From the NCBI GenBank assembly GCA_934589705.1, contig CAKTOH010000007.1, forward strand, positions 1 to 64,000: a stretch of DNA of 64,000 bases. Reading direction: 5' to 3'. This stretch comes from an uncultured Oscillospiraceae bacterium (GTDB lineage: Bacteria; Bacillota; Clostridia; Oscillospirales; Oscillospiraceae). The notes under the pieces are model-generated. The model did no database searches and was not told the DNA's origin. It was given only the letters and a program-made list of their open reading frames with translations. The first letter of the stretch is position 1. Every line of letters begins with the position of its first letter. Positions 7,408 through 15,204 of the stretch are shown piece after piece. A program made the translations under genes and the position numbers.

Positions 7408-8577
7408 ATGAAATACAATTTCGATGAGGTGATTGACCGCAGCGCCAATCGTTCCTCCAAATACGATGAGCGTACCAAGAAGTTCGGCACAGCCGATGTG
7501 ATCCCCCTGTGGGTGGCGGATATGGATTTCCGCACGGCCCAGCCTATCATAGATGCCTGCAAGGCCAAAGCCGAGGAGGGCATCTGGGGCTACACCTCCC
7601 GCCCCGCCAGCTACTTTGAAGCCGTTCAGGAATGGGAAGTCAAGCGCAACAACTGGAAGCCGGACACTTCCCTCATGAGCTGGAGCCTTGGCGTTGTGCC
7701 CGCCCTGTCCGCCATTGTCAAGCTGTTCAGCAAGGACGGTGACAAGGTGCTCATCCAGACCCCGGTCTACTCCGAGTTCTACGACGTGGTGGAAGCCTGG
7801 GGCAGAACCGTGGTGGAAAACCAGCTGGTGGAAGAAAACGGCCATTGGCACATTGATTTTGAGGACTTTGCCGCCAAGGTGAAGGAGTGCAGCATTTTCC
7901 TGCTGTGCAATCCCCATAACCCCCTGGGCATCGTCTGGAACCCCGCCGACCTGAAGAAAATGGCGGAGCTGTGCATCGAGAATAACACCCTGCTGGTTTC
8001 CGACGAAATTCACTCCGACCTGATTTTCCACGGCAAGCACCACACTCCCACGGCCACCCTCTCCCCGGAGATCGCCGAGCACATTATTACCTGTGTTTCC
8101 GCTACCAAGACCTTCAATCTGGCGGGACTTCAGGCCAGCACCACCATCTTCCCCAACGCGGAAATGAAGAAGACCTTCGACAGCTTCTGGGGCGGCATGG
8201 ACATCCACCGCAACAACGCCTTCAGCTCCGTTGCCATGGAAGCGGCCTACCGGGAGGGCGAGGAATGGCTGGAGCAGCTGCTTCCTTACATTTCCGCCAA
8301 TTTCGACTATGTCCGGGACTTCTGCGCCAAGAACATTCCCCAGATCAAGCCCAACTGTCCCGACGCTACCTACCTGATGTGGCTGGACTGCCGGGAACTG
8401 GGCATGAGCAACGAGAAGCTTCGGGACTTCTTCATCCACAAGGCAAAGCTGGGTCTGAACGAGGGCTACACCTTCGGACGGAGCCTCACGGGCTTCATGC
8501 GGCTGAACGTTGCCTGCCCCCGTTCCACTCTGGAAAAAGCAATGGCGCAGCTGAAAGAAGCGGTTGACAGTCTGTAA
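7408..8577 (+). CDS. patB: PatB/MalY-family PLP-dependent C-S lyase (aminotransferase class I fold)
   Basis: 389 residues, normal for the family. PatB/MalY enzymes cleave cystathionine or cysteine-type substrates to a thiol, ammonia and a keto acid. Visible are IPLWVADMDF at the start, HNPLG after the substrate domain, DEIHSDL around the cofactor Asp, and SATKTFNLAG with the Schiff-base lysine at 234. The ATG at 7408 follows AAGAAGGAG; the open frame continues upstream but through the promoter region. It is followed by two cysteine-desulfidase-like genes, so a role in breaking down sulfur amino acids with sulfide release is likely. Confidence 0.88.
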   Translation: MKYNFDEVIDRSANRSSKYDERTKKFGTADVIPLWVADMDFRTAQPIIDACKAKAEEGIWGYTSRPASYFEAVQEWEVKRNNWKPDTSLMSWSLGVVPALSAIVKLFSKDGDKVLIQTPVYSEFYDVVEAWGRTVVENQLVEENGHWHIDFEDFAAKVKECSIFLLCNPHNPLGIVWNPADLKKMAELCIENNTLLVSDEIHSDLIFHGKHHTPTATLSPEIAEHIITCVSATKTFNLAGLQASTTIFPNAEMKKTFDSFWGGMDIHRNNAFSSVAMEAAYREGEEWLEQLLPYISANFDYVRDFCAKNIPQIKPNCPDATYLMWLDCRELGMSNEKLRDFFIHKAKLGLNEGYTFGRSLTGFMRLNVACPRSTLEKAMAQLKEAVDSL

Positions 8578-8588
8578 GGGTACCTGCT

Positions 8589-9866
8589 ATGCACGAATTG
8601 ACAGAACTGATCCGGCAGGATATGCGCCCGGCTCTGGGCGTGACGGAGCCGGGTGCCATTGCCTTTGCGGTCGCCACTGCCAGAAAGCATACCACCGGGA
8701 ACATTCGCCGGATCGTCCTGGGACTGAACAGCGGTATGTTCAAAAACGCCTTTACCTGCGGCATTCCCGGCAGCGACAAGGTGGGCAATGCCCACGCCGC
8801 CGCCCTGGGGGCTGTGGGCGCTGACCCGGAGAAGGGGCTGGAATGCCTGGACGGCATCACCCCGGAGCAGGCCCAAAGGGCTCGGGAGCTGGTGGAAAAG
8901 GGCTGCGTCAAGGTGGAGATGCGGGAGATCACCAGCCGCATTTTCATTGAAGCCACTGTGGAAACGGATTCAGGGACCGCCTGCGTGACCATCCGGGACA
9001 GCCATACCAACATTGTGAAAATCACGGAAAATGATGGGGTTGTGTGGGAAAAGGCCGTGGAAGCGGAAAAGCGCGAGGAAGAAGTGCCGCTGATCCACCG
9101 CTATACGCTGGCACAGCTTTATGACTACGTTCAGACCGTTCCCATTACGGAATTGTACTTTATCCGAAAGGCCTTCGCCACCAACCTCACCCTGTTTGAA
9201 GCGGGGCTGAACAGTCCGAAGACCGGCTTCGCCCGGTATCTGCTGGCTGCCAACGGCGGCAGCGTCATTTCCGGGGATGAACGGAAGACGGCATCCCTGC
9301 TGTGCAATGCCGCCATTGAAGCCCGGGTGCTGGGTCTGCCGGAGCCTGCCATGAGCGTCACCGGTTCCGGCGCCCACGGCATCATCGCCACCATGCCCCT
9401 GTACGCGGCCTACCGGGTCAGCGGCTACCGGGAAGAAGATTTACTCCGGGCCACGGCGCTGAGCTGCCTGGTGTGTATGTACATCAAGGAGTATTCGGGA
9501 AAGCTGTCCGCCTTCTGCGGCTGCGCCATTGCCGCCGGAACCGGCATGGCCTGCGGCCTGACCCTGCTGCGGGGCGGCACGGCGGAAACCATGGCTCACG
9601 TTATCGATAACCTCGCCGGAAGCATCACCGGTATGATCTGCGACGGCGGCAACCAGGGCTGCACCATGAAGGGCGTTGTGGCGGTGGATGCCGCGTGGCA
9701 GGCCGTTGATATGGCTATGTGGGGTGTCTCCATTTCCAACATCCACGGCATCTGCGGAGCAACCCCGGAGGAAACCATGCGCAATATGGGCAGGATCGCC
9801 TCCCCCGGCATGGTGGGCACGGAAAAGACAATTCTGGACATTCTGGAAGAAAAAAAGGAAGTGTGA
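8589..9866 (+). CDS. L-cysteine desulfidase-family protein (CyuA/UPF0597), copy lacking the N-terminal Cys
   Basis: 425 residues of the CyuA/UPF0597 family, related to the alpha subunit of iron-sulfur serine dehydratases. The C-terminal half keeps the cluster-type cysteines: FCGC near residue 305, ICDG and GCTMK near 350-360. The N-terminal family motif is usually GCTEP, but here it reads GVTEP with Val18. In the archaeal enzyme this cysteine is tied to catalysis, so this copy may be altered in substrate or be a partner subunit. It sits 11 bases after patB and two bases before its paralogue. Confidence 0.85.
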   Translation: MHELTELIRQDMRPALGVTEPGAIAFAVATARKHTTGNIRRIVLGLNSGMFKNAFTCGIPGSDKVGNAHAAALGAVGADPEKGLECLDGITPEQAQRARELVEKGCVKVEMREITSRIFIEATVETDSGTACVTIRDSHTNIVKITENDGVVWEKAVEAEKREEEVPLIHRYTLAQLYDYVQTVPITELYFIRKAFATNLTLFEAGLNSPKTGFARYLLAANGGSVISGDERKTASLLCNAAIEARVLGLPEPAMSVTGSGAHGIIATMPLYAAYRVSGYREEDLLRATALSCLVCMYIKEYSGKLSAFCGCAIAAGTGMACGLTLLRGGTAETMAHVIDNLAGSITGMICDGGNQGCTMKGVVAVDAAWQAVDMAMWGVSISNIHGICGATPEETMRNMGRIASPGMVGTEKTILDILEEKKEV

Positions 9867-9868
9867 AT

Positions 9869-11170
9869 ATGAATCCAAACAGTGAGATTTATCGGGTCTA
9901 TGTACAGACCCTGAAGGAAGAGCTGATCCCCGCCATGGGCTGCACGGAACCCATCGCCATCGCCTACGCCGCCGCCAAGGCCCGGGAGGTACTGGGCTGC
10001 GTCCCGGATATGGTGAAGATCGGCGTCAGCAACAACATTATCAAGAACGTGAAAAGCGTCATTGTCCCCAATACCGGCGGCATGAAGGGCATTGAAGCCG
10101 CTGCCGTGGCGGGCATCGTGGCGGGGCAGGCGGACAAGGCTCTGGAGGTCATCTCCCAGGTCAGCGCGGAGCAGAAGCAGGCAATGCGGGCGTTTCTGAA
10201 CACCGTTCCCGTTGCCGTGGAGGCCATTGACAACGGTATCGTTTTTGACCTCATCGTGGCTCTCTACCGCGGCACCCAGTCCGCCATGGTGCGCATCACC
10301 CACTACCACACCAACATCGTTTCCATCAAGAAAAACGGCGAAGTGATCCTCGACCGTACCGAGGAAGAGGGCGGAGCCTGCGGCGGGGAGAATCCTGCCG
10401 AGACCGGTCTGACGGACAGAAGCCTTCTGACCGTTGCCGACATTTTCGACTTTGCCAATACTTGTGACCTGGCGGATGTCCGCCCGGTGCTGGATACGCA
10501 GATCCGGTACAACACGGCGATCTCTGAGGAGGGCCTGCGCGGGGATTACGGTGCCAACGTCGGTTCCACCATGCTGAAATTCTACGGCAGCGAGGTGCGC
10601 AACCGGGCCATTGCCAAGGCGGCAGCCGGTTCCGATGCCCGCATGAGCGGCTGTGAGCTGCCTGTGGTCATCAATTCCGGCAGCGGCAATCAGGGTATCA
10701 CAGTCTCCGTCCCCGTCATCGAGTATGCCCGGGAGCTGGGGGCTTCCGAGGAAATGCTCTTCCGGGCGCTGGTGCTGTCGAACCTCATTGCCATCCACGA
10801 AAAGACCGGCATCGGGCGGCTGTCCGCCTACTGCGGAGCGGTCAGCGCAGGCTGCGCGGCGGGCTGCGGCATCGCTTATTTGCAGGGTGCTGACTGCAAG
10901 GCCATTTCCCATACCCTGGTCAACTCCCTGGCCATCGTTTCCGGCATTATCTGTGACGGTGCCAAGCCCAGCTGCGCGGCAAAGATCGCGTCCAGCGTGC
11001 AGGCAGGCATTCTGGGATACCATATGTACCTGAACGGCCAGCAGTTCCGCTCCGGCGACGGCATCGTCACCAAGGGCGTGGAAGCCACCATCCGCAATGT
11101 GGGCCGTCTGGGTCGGGACGGTATGCGGGAAACGGATAAGGAAATCGTTAAGATCATGCTGCACAGATAA
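9869..11170 (+). CDS. cyuA: L-cysteine desulfidase-family protein (CyuA), canonical copy
   Basis: 433 residues; breaks L-cysteine into pyruvate, ammonia and sulfide in characterised relatives. It has GCTEP with Cys25 and later YCGA, ICDG and PSCAAK cysteines able to hold a [4Fe-4S] cluster. The ATG at 9869 was chosen because it follows AAAAAAGGAAGTG and lies two bases after the previous stop; the open frame upstream overlaps the neighbouring gene. It is a tandem paralogue of the preceding gene, but the two are clearly diverged. Confidence 0.88.
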   Translation: MNPNSEIYRVYVQTLKEELIPAMGCTEPIAIAYAAAKAREVLGCVPDMVKIGVSNNIIKNVKSVIVPNTGGMKGIEAAAVAGIVAGQADKALEVISQVSAEQKQAMRAFLNTVPVAVEAIDNGIVFDLIVALYRGTQSAMVRITHYHTNIVSIKKNGEVILDRTEEEGGACGGENPAETGLTDRSLLTVADIFDFANTCDLADVRPVLDTQIRYNTAISEEGLRGDYGANVGSTMLKFYGSEVRNRAIAKAAAGSDARMSGCELPVVINSGSGNQGITVSVPVIEYARELGASEEMLFRALVLSNLIAIHEKTGIGRLSAYCGAVSAGCAAGCGIAYLQGADCKAISHTLVNSLAIVSGIICDGAKPSCAAKIASSVQAGILGYHMYLNGQQFRSGDGIVTKGVEATIRNVGRLGRDGMRETDKEIVKIMLHR

Positions 11171-11192
11171 GCCACAGAAAGGAATCACCGTT

Positions 11193-11675
11193 ATGAGAAT
11201 TCGTACAGCCACCGCCGCGGACCTGGCGGAAATCACCAAAATTGAAGCAGCCTGCTTTCCTGCCTCCGAGGCGGCAACGGAAACGAGCTTTGCCCGGCGG
11301 CTGCAAGTTTATCCGAATCATTTTTGGGTATTGACGGATGGGAATACCATGGTTGGCTTTGTCAACGGCATGGTCACGGATGAAAAGGATCTGCGGGATG
11401 AAATGTACGAGAATGCCGCCCTGCATTATGAAAGCGGAGCGTGGCAGATGATTTTCGGTGTGGATACCATTCCATCCTACCGCTGCCGGGGCTGCGCGGA
11501 AAGCTTGCTGCGCCATGTGATCCGGAAGGCCAGGGAACAGGGGCGAAAGGGGCTGGTGCTGACTTGCAAGGAAGCCCTGCTCCATTATTACGGAAAGTTC
11601 GGCTTTGTGAATGAAGGCATTTCCCAGTCTACACACGGAGATGTCGTATGGTATCAAATGCGGCTGACGTTTTGA
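11193..11675 (+). CDS. GNAT-family N-acetyltransferase
   Basis: 160 residues. A typical GNAT opening (RIRTATAADLAEITKIE) is followed by the acetyl-CoA binding region around VDTIPSYRCRGCAESLL and a C-terminal HYYGKFGF motif. The overall pattern resembles the arylalkylamine acetyltransferase-like branch, so an amine or amino acid could be the acceptor. The start follows AAAGGAATCACCGTT. It is the last gene of the patB unit, 22 bases after cyuA, and a strong hairpin follows. Confidence 0.85.
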   Translation: MRIRTATAADLAEITKIEAACFPASEAATETSFARRLQVYPNHFWVLTDGNTMVGFVNGMVTDEKDLRDEMYENAALHYESGAWQMIFGVDTIPSYRCRGCAESLLRHVIRKAREQGRKGLVLTCKEALLHYYGKFGFVNEGISQSTHGDVVWYQMRLTF

Positions 11676-11690
11676 CAGACCGCACTCGGG

Positions 11691-11727
11691 ATCAGGGAAG
11701 CTCTGATTGAATCAGAGCTTCCCTGAT
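11691..11727. terminator. Hairpin terminator made of family A element ends
   Basis: An almost perfect palindrome with 16-18 bp arms (11691-11708 with 11710-11727) whose arms are the GGGAAGCTCTGA/TCAGAGCTTCCC ends of the dispersed family A. It looks like a collapsed element with no core, placed where a terminator is expected. Confidence 0.6.
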
Positions 11728-11782
11728 GTTTATCCGGCATCCGCAAAGAAAATCCTTTCTTCGGTTTTTTGGGGCTTTCCCC

Positions 11783-11811
11783 TTGACCAATTGGCATTCC
11801 TGTGCCATGAT
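11783..11811 (+). promoter_or_regulatory. Candidate promoter for the cysteine hydrolase gene
   Basis: TTGACC (11783-11788), 17 bases, CATGAT (11806-11811), about 30 bases before the start codon. The -10 matches four of six consensus bases. Confidence 0.35.
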
Positions 11812-11844
11812 ATAGGTATGAGAAAACCGAAAGGATGAAGCGTG

Positions 11845-12369
11845 ATGAAGCATTTTTTGATCGTTGTGGACATGCAGAAGGATTTTGTGGACGGAGCGCT
11901 GGGAACGGCGGAGGCGCAGGCCATTGTGGGAAACGTGATGGACAAGATCCTGAACTTTGACGGCCAGATTTTCGCCACTCTGGATACCCACACGGAAAAC
12001 TACCTGCAATCGGCGGAAGGGAAAAAGCTGCCCGTGGCGCACTGTATCAAGGGAACGGCAGGGTGGACGCTGGATGACGGCGTGGCTGCCTGCCTGGAGC
12101 AAAAGGGCTATACGCCCGTGGAAAAGGTGACCTTCGGCTCCGTGCTGCTGCCAAGGCTCATCTATCAGGCGGCAGGCGGTGAGCCTTTTACCCTGGAGCT
12201 GGTAGGCCTGTGCACGGATATCTGCGTGGTGTCCAACGCCCTGATGCTCAAGGCCAATTTCCCGGAAATGGAAATCACCGTGGACAGCCGCTGCTGCGCC
12301 GGAGTGACCCCGGAAACCCATGCGGCGGCGCTGACGACCATGGCCTGCTGTCAGATCAACGTGAAGTAA
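11845..12369 (+). CDS. Isochorismatase-fold cysteine hydrolase, nicotinamidase-like
   Basis: 174 residues. The catalytic triad of this family is visible: Asp9 in VVDMQKDF, Lys69 in HCIKG, and Cys127 in LCTDICV. Family members hydrolyse nicotinamide, isochorismate or similar amides. The metal-site region reads LDTHTENY, which is not a textbook nicotinamidase motif. A nicotinate phosphoribosyltransferase gene lies 3 kb downstream, which suggests but does not prove nicotinamide salvage. A GTG sits directly before the ATG; ATG is preferred after AAAGGATGAAG. Confidence 0.75.
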   Translation: MKHFLIVVDMQKDFVDGALGTAEAQAIVGNVMDKILNFDGQIFATLDTHTENYLQSAEGKKLPVAHCIKGTAGWTLDDGVAACLEQKGYTPVEKVTFGSVLLPRLIYQAAGGEPFTLELVGLCTDICVVSNALMLKANFPEMEITVDSRCCAGVTPETHAAALTTMACCQINVK

Positions 12370-12382
12370 AGGAAGTGGGTCT

Positions 12383-13117
12383 ATGTTCTTTTTCGCACCC
12401 ATGATGCCGGATCTGATTTTCTCGGTGCTGGCAATTTATGTCCTGGCGGCGGTGCTGCCGGCCATTTTCCTCATGCGTTATGTCTACCGGCAGGATCAGA
12501 TCGAGCCGGAGCCGGTGGGACTGCTGGCAAGCCTTGTGTGGAAGGGGGTTCTGGCGGCTCTCGCGGCCATCGTGCTGGAATCTCTGGGGCAGATGGTGCT
12601 GGACGGGCAGGTCAGCCAGGACAATCCCAACTATGTCTACTATCTGGCCTTCCTGGTGGTGGCAGCGGTGGAGGAGGGGACGAAGCTGTTCTTCCTGTAC
12701 CGGCGCACCTGGAAGGAGCCGGACTTCAACTACCGCTTTGACGCCATCGTCTACGCGGTGTTCGTGTCCCTGGGCTTTGCCGCCTTTGAAAACGTGAAAT
12801 ATGTGTTCAGCTATGGCCTGTCCGTGGCGCTGCCCCGGGCCATTCTGGCAGTGCCGGGTCATATGGGCTTTGCGGTGTTCATGGGCATTTTCTACGGTCG
12901 GGCCAAGCGCTGCGCCGACTGGGGAAACCGGTTCGGCTACAAGGTCAATCTGCTCCTCAGCTACCTGTTCCCGGTGGCGCTCCACGGGGTCTATGACAGC
13001 TGCTGCATGACGGGCACCAACCGGTCAACTCTGGTATTTGTCATTTTTGTATTGGTCATGTATCTGCTGGTGTTCCGGCTTATTCGCCACGAATCCAGAA
13101 CGGATACGCCGATTTAA
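12383..13117 (+). CDS. PrsW-family intramembrane protease
   Basis: 244 residues with about seven hydrophobic segments. Family motifs are in order: VEEGTK with Glu97-Glu98, AAFENVKY with Glu136-Asn137, PGHMGFAVFMG, and ALHGVYD near the C-terminus. PrsW in Bacillus subtilis cleaves the RsiW anti-sigma factor at site 1. No anti-sigma gene lies nearby, so the substrate is unknown. The start follows AAGGAAGTGGG, 13 bases after the hydrolase gene, so the two are probably cotranscribed with the phosphorylase gene after it. Confidence 0.85.
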   Translation: MFFFAPMMPDLIFSVLAIYVLAAVLPAIFLMRYVYRQDQIEPEPVGLLASLVWKGVLAALAAIVLESLGQMVLDGQVSQDNPNYVYYLAFLVVAAVEEGTKLFFLYRRTWKEPDFNYRFDAIVYAVFVSLGFAAFENVKYVFSYGLSVALPRAILAVPGHMGFAVFMGIFYGRAKRCADWGNRFGYKVNLLLSYLFPVALHGVYDSCCMTGTNRSTLVFVIFVLVMYLLVFRLIRHESRTDTPI

Positions 13118-13138
13118 CGATGAGAAGGGAGAATCATT

Positions 13139-13906
13139 ATGCAGGATATCGGAATGCAGTTTCACATTCACTGTAAGGAAGGGGACGTAGGACGGTATGT
13201 GTTCCTCCCCGGCGACCCGGGGCGGTGCGAGTCCATCGCAAGCTTCTTTGACAACCCGGTCCATATCGGCATGAACCGGGAGTACAACATCTACACCGGC
13301 ACCCTGCTGGGACAGAAGGTCTCCGTGTGCTCCACGGGCATCGGCGGCCCCTCGGCCTCCATCGCCATGGAGGAGCTGCACAACATCGGCGCGGACACCT
13401 TCATCCGGGTGGGCACCTGCGGCGGCATTGCCCTGGACGTGCTGCCCGGGGACGTGATCGTGGCCACCGGCGCCATCCGCTATGAGCACACCTCCCTGGA
13501 ATACGCGCCCATCGAGTTCCCGGCAGTGCCGGATTTTGACCTGACAGCCGCCCTGAAGGCTGCCAGCGAGGATCTGGGCTACCGAACCCATACGGGCGTT
13601 GTTCAGTGCAAGGATTCCTTCTACGGTCAGCACAGCCCGGAAAAATCCCCGGTTTCCTATGACCTGCTGCAAAAGTGGGACAGCTGGAAACGGCTGGGGG
13701 TCAAGGCCAGCGAAATGGAGTCGGCGGCGCTGTTTGTGGTGGCGGCGGCGCTGGGTGTCCGCTGCGGCAGCTGCTTCCATGTGATCTGGAATCAGGAGCG
13801 GGAGAAGGCGGGACTGGCAATGCCCATGACCGAGGATACCTCCGGAGCCGTGAAGGTGGGCATCGAGGCCATGAAGCGCGTCATCGCCGCGGATTTGAAG
13901 AAGTAA
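13139..13906 (+). CDS. udp: Uridine phosphorylase-like nucleoside phosphorylase
   Basis: 255 residues, the usual length. Signatures of the PNP/UDP family: FLPGDPGRC near residue 22, [14 protein letters not shown] near 67-80, RVGTCGG near 92-98 and [10 protein letters not shown] near 192, which carries the ribose-binding Glu. It splits uridine with phosphate to uracil and ribose 1-phosphate in the cytoplasm. The ATG follows GAAGGGAG. It is the third gene after the hydrolase and PrsW genes with a 21-base gap. Assignment to uridine rather than another nucleoside is by overall resemblance. Confidence 0.85.
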   Translation: MQDIGMQFHIHCKEGDVGRYVFLPGDPGRCESIASFFDNPVHIGMNREYNIYTGTLLGQKVSVCSTGIGGPSASIAMEELHNIGADTFIRVGTCGGIALDVLPGDVIVATGAIRYEHTSLEYAPIEFPAVPDFDLTAALKAASEDLGYRTHTGVVQCKDSFYGQHSPEKSPVSYDLLQKWDSWKRLGVKASEMESAALFVVAAALGVRCGSCFHVIWNQEREKAGLAMPMTEDTSGAVKVGIEAMKRVIAADLKK

Positions 13907-13961
13907 AAAAGCTGCCGCATGGATGGCACAGCCTCTTAAAACGCACAAGTTACGATTACAA

Positions 13962-14003
13962 TGTCATTGCGAACCATCCCGCAGGATGGTGTGGCAATCC
14001 CCC
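13962..14003 (+). repeat. REPIN-like half element (family B)
   Basis: TGTCATTGCGAACCATCC and GGATGGTGTGGCAATCCCCC form a short stem-loop unit. The same unit recurs with a changed inner stem at 14032, 26048, 30896, 48036, 48850 and 54839. Together with the next repeats it fills the 360-bp gap after udp, where I see no gene. Confidence 0.7.
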
Positions 14004-14031
14004 GGTTCTTCCGAGAACGATTGGAAAGCGC

Positions 14032-14070
14032 ATGTCATTGCGAGGAGGCCAGCGGCCGACGTGGCAATCC
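14032..14070 (+). repeat. REPIN-like half element (family B), second copy
   Basis: ATGTCATTGCGAGGAGGCC followed by a GGCCGACGTGGCAATCC arm, the same layout as the copy 70 bases upstream with a different inner stem (GGCC). Confidence 0.65.
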
Positions 14071-14078
14071 GTTCTCAA

Positions 14079-14170
14079 AAGGCTCCCCTTGATCAGCAAG
14101 GGGAGCCTTCGCCCTCATCCGTCTCGCGCTTGCGGGAGACGCGCGAGCCACCTTCCCCCAAGGGAAGGCT
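14079..14170 (+). repeat. Family D hairpin repeat
   Basis: Begins with AAGGCTCCCCTTG/CAAGGGGAGCCTT arms (14079-14091 and 14097-14109), which recur at 17151-17183. It continues into a 59-base segment (14112-14170: CCCTCATCCGTCTCG, then CGAGCCACCTTCC) that recurs nearly unchanged at 55257-55316. Confidence 0.65.
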
Positions 14171-14266
14171 TTGGGTTCGCAATGACCTGGGATATCGGAA
14201 AATACGCCAAGAATACGCAAACAGGCGCGGGGAGTTCCCCGCGCCTGTGCTGTTCTCCATATTTCC

Positions 14267-14587
14267 TTATGCTTCCAGATATTCCACAAAGTCCAGGGTC
14301 ATGAAATCCAGCAGAACCTGCTTGTCCGGGGTCTTGCCCATAGTCACCCGGTGACAGGTCACCTGCCACACCGGCTGATTGTGGAGCACGGTCTTGCGGA
14401 TTTCAAACACATGGTTCCAGCTGCGCCCTTCCATGTAGGGCTCTTCCCGGGTGAAGCGGATCAGCTCCAGCTTCCGGAAATTGAAGGTGGGAAAGGCGTT
14501 TTTGATGCAGGTCTCGAAGAGCACTTCCGCGTCCCGGACGCTGCCCATTTCAAAGGTGCTGCGGATCATGGCACCATAGTCTTGCAT
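14267..14587 (-). CDS. Conserved-looking small protein of unknown function
   Basis: 106 residues, soluble, with no signal peptide or membrane segment and no motif I recognise. It is supported as a gene by an AAGGAGG ribosome site nine bases before the ATG, by coding-like composition, and by its position 12 bases downstream of the thioesterase gene, whose end supplies the ribosome site. A role linked to the thioesterase is possible but not shown. Confidence 0.6.
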   Translation of the reverse strand: MQDYGAMIRSTFEMGSVRDAEVLFETCIKNAFPTFNFRKLELIRFTREEPYMEGRSWNHVFEIRKTVLHNQPVWQVTCHRVTMGKTPDKQVLLDFMTLDFVEYLEA

Positions 14588-14599
14588 AACGTTACCTCC

Positions 14600-14986
14600 T
14601 TAGAGCTTTTGATATGCCTTGTCCAGAAATTTCTGACTGTTTACAATCACCCGCTTGTGGGTGCCCCTGCCGATTTCGCCTGCCTCGTCAAAGGCATGAA
14701 GGCGGAAGGAAATGACCTTGCCGTCAACCTCCGTGACCTCAGCCTCCGCCCGAACCTCCAGCCCCACCGGGGTGGCGGACAGATGCTCCAGGTTCAGCAT
14801 CGTGCCGACAGTGGTCTGCCCCTCGGGCAGGACACTTGCGATGGCGTCGCAGGCGGCGCCTTCCATCAGGGCGGCCATGCAGGGAGTGGCGTAGACCAGC
14901 AGCTCACCGGAGCCAACAAGCTGGGCGGTGTCCTCCCGCTCTACCAGGGTAGAAGCCTCCCCCTTCATTCCGACGGTTATCTCCAT
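14600..14986 (-). CDS. Hot-dog-fold thioesterase, fluoroacetyl-CoA thioesterase-like
   Basis: 128 residues. The pattern VGSGELLVYATPCMAALMEGAA, followed by a strand with TVGTMLNLEHLSATPVG, matches the FlK-like hot-dog thioesterase group. These hydrolyse short acyl-CoA thioesters; the true substrate here is unknown. A GTG three codons upstream (14995) is possible, but the ATG at 14986 has better spacing (about 10 bases) from AAAGGA. It is the first gene of a two-gene minus-strand unit with a family A repeat upstream. Confidence 0.75.
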   Translation of the reverse strand: MEITVGMKGEASTLVEREDTAQLVGSGELLVYATPCMAALMEGAACDAIASVLPEGQTTVGTMLNLEHLSATPVGLEVRAEAEVTEVDGKVISFRLHAFDEAGEIGRGTHKRVIVNSQKFLDKAYQKL

Positions 14987-15010
14987 GGGTATCACGTCCT
15001 TTCTTATCTT

Positions 15011-15092
15011 AGGGAAACTCTGAACAAATCGTCTGCGGCTGGATAGCGGATCTTTTGCTCCCAGCTCTTGCCGATTTATTCAGAGCTTCCCT
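15011..15092. repeat. Family A element, short full copy
   Basis: Ends AGGGAAACTCTGAA and TTCAGAGCTTCCCT are inverted repeats. The core has GGCTGGATAGCGGATCTTTT and CCAGCTCTTGCCG, the same as the element after tupC. It lies between the divergent thioesterase and pncB genes. Confidence 0.75.
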
Positions 15093-15144
15093 TATTCTTT
15101 AATTCAACTATAGCCTAAAATTCCAAGACTGTCAATGAAAAGAC

Positions 15145-15172
15145 TTGCCTTTTCCGAGGAAAATGCTATAAT
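15145..15172 (+). promoter_or_regulatory. pncB promoter
   Basis: TTGCCT (15145-15150), 16 bases, a perfect TATAAT (15167-15172) with TG one base before it (extended -10), 32 bases upstream of the pncB start. Confidence 0.65.
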
Positions 15173-15204
15173 GAACCCATTCATCAGAAAGAGGTGACCG
15201 CTTT

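Noticed and set aside
9596..11239. 547-codon open frame antisense to the desulfidase genes
   Set aside because: Spans the gene boundary on the other strand and has no recognisable protein features.
13962..14070. Possible CRISPR array in the repeated CATTGCGA units
   Set aside because: Units are irregularly spaced, palindromic, occur in both orientations genome-wide and have no cas genes near.
13675..14304. Open frame running from udp into the repeat region
   Set aside because: Out of frame with udp and made mostly of repeat sequence.
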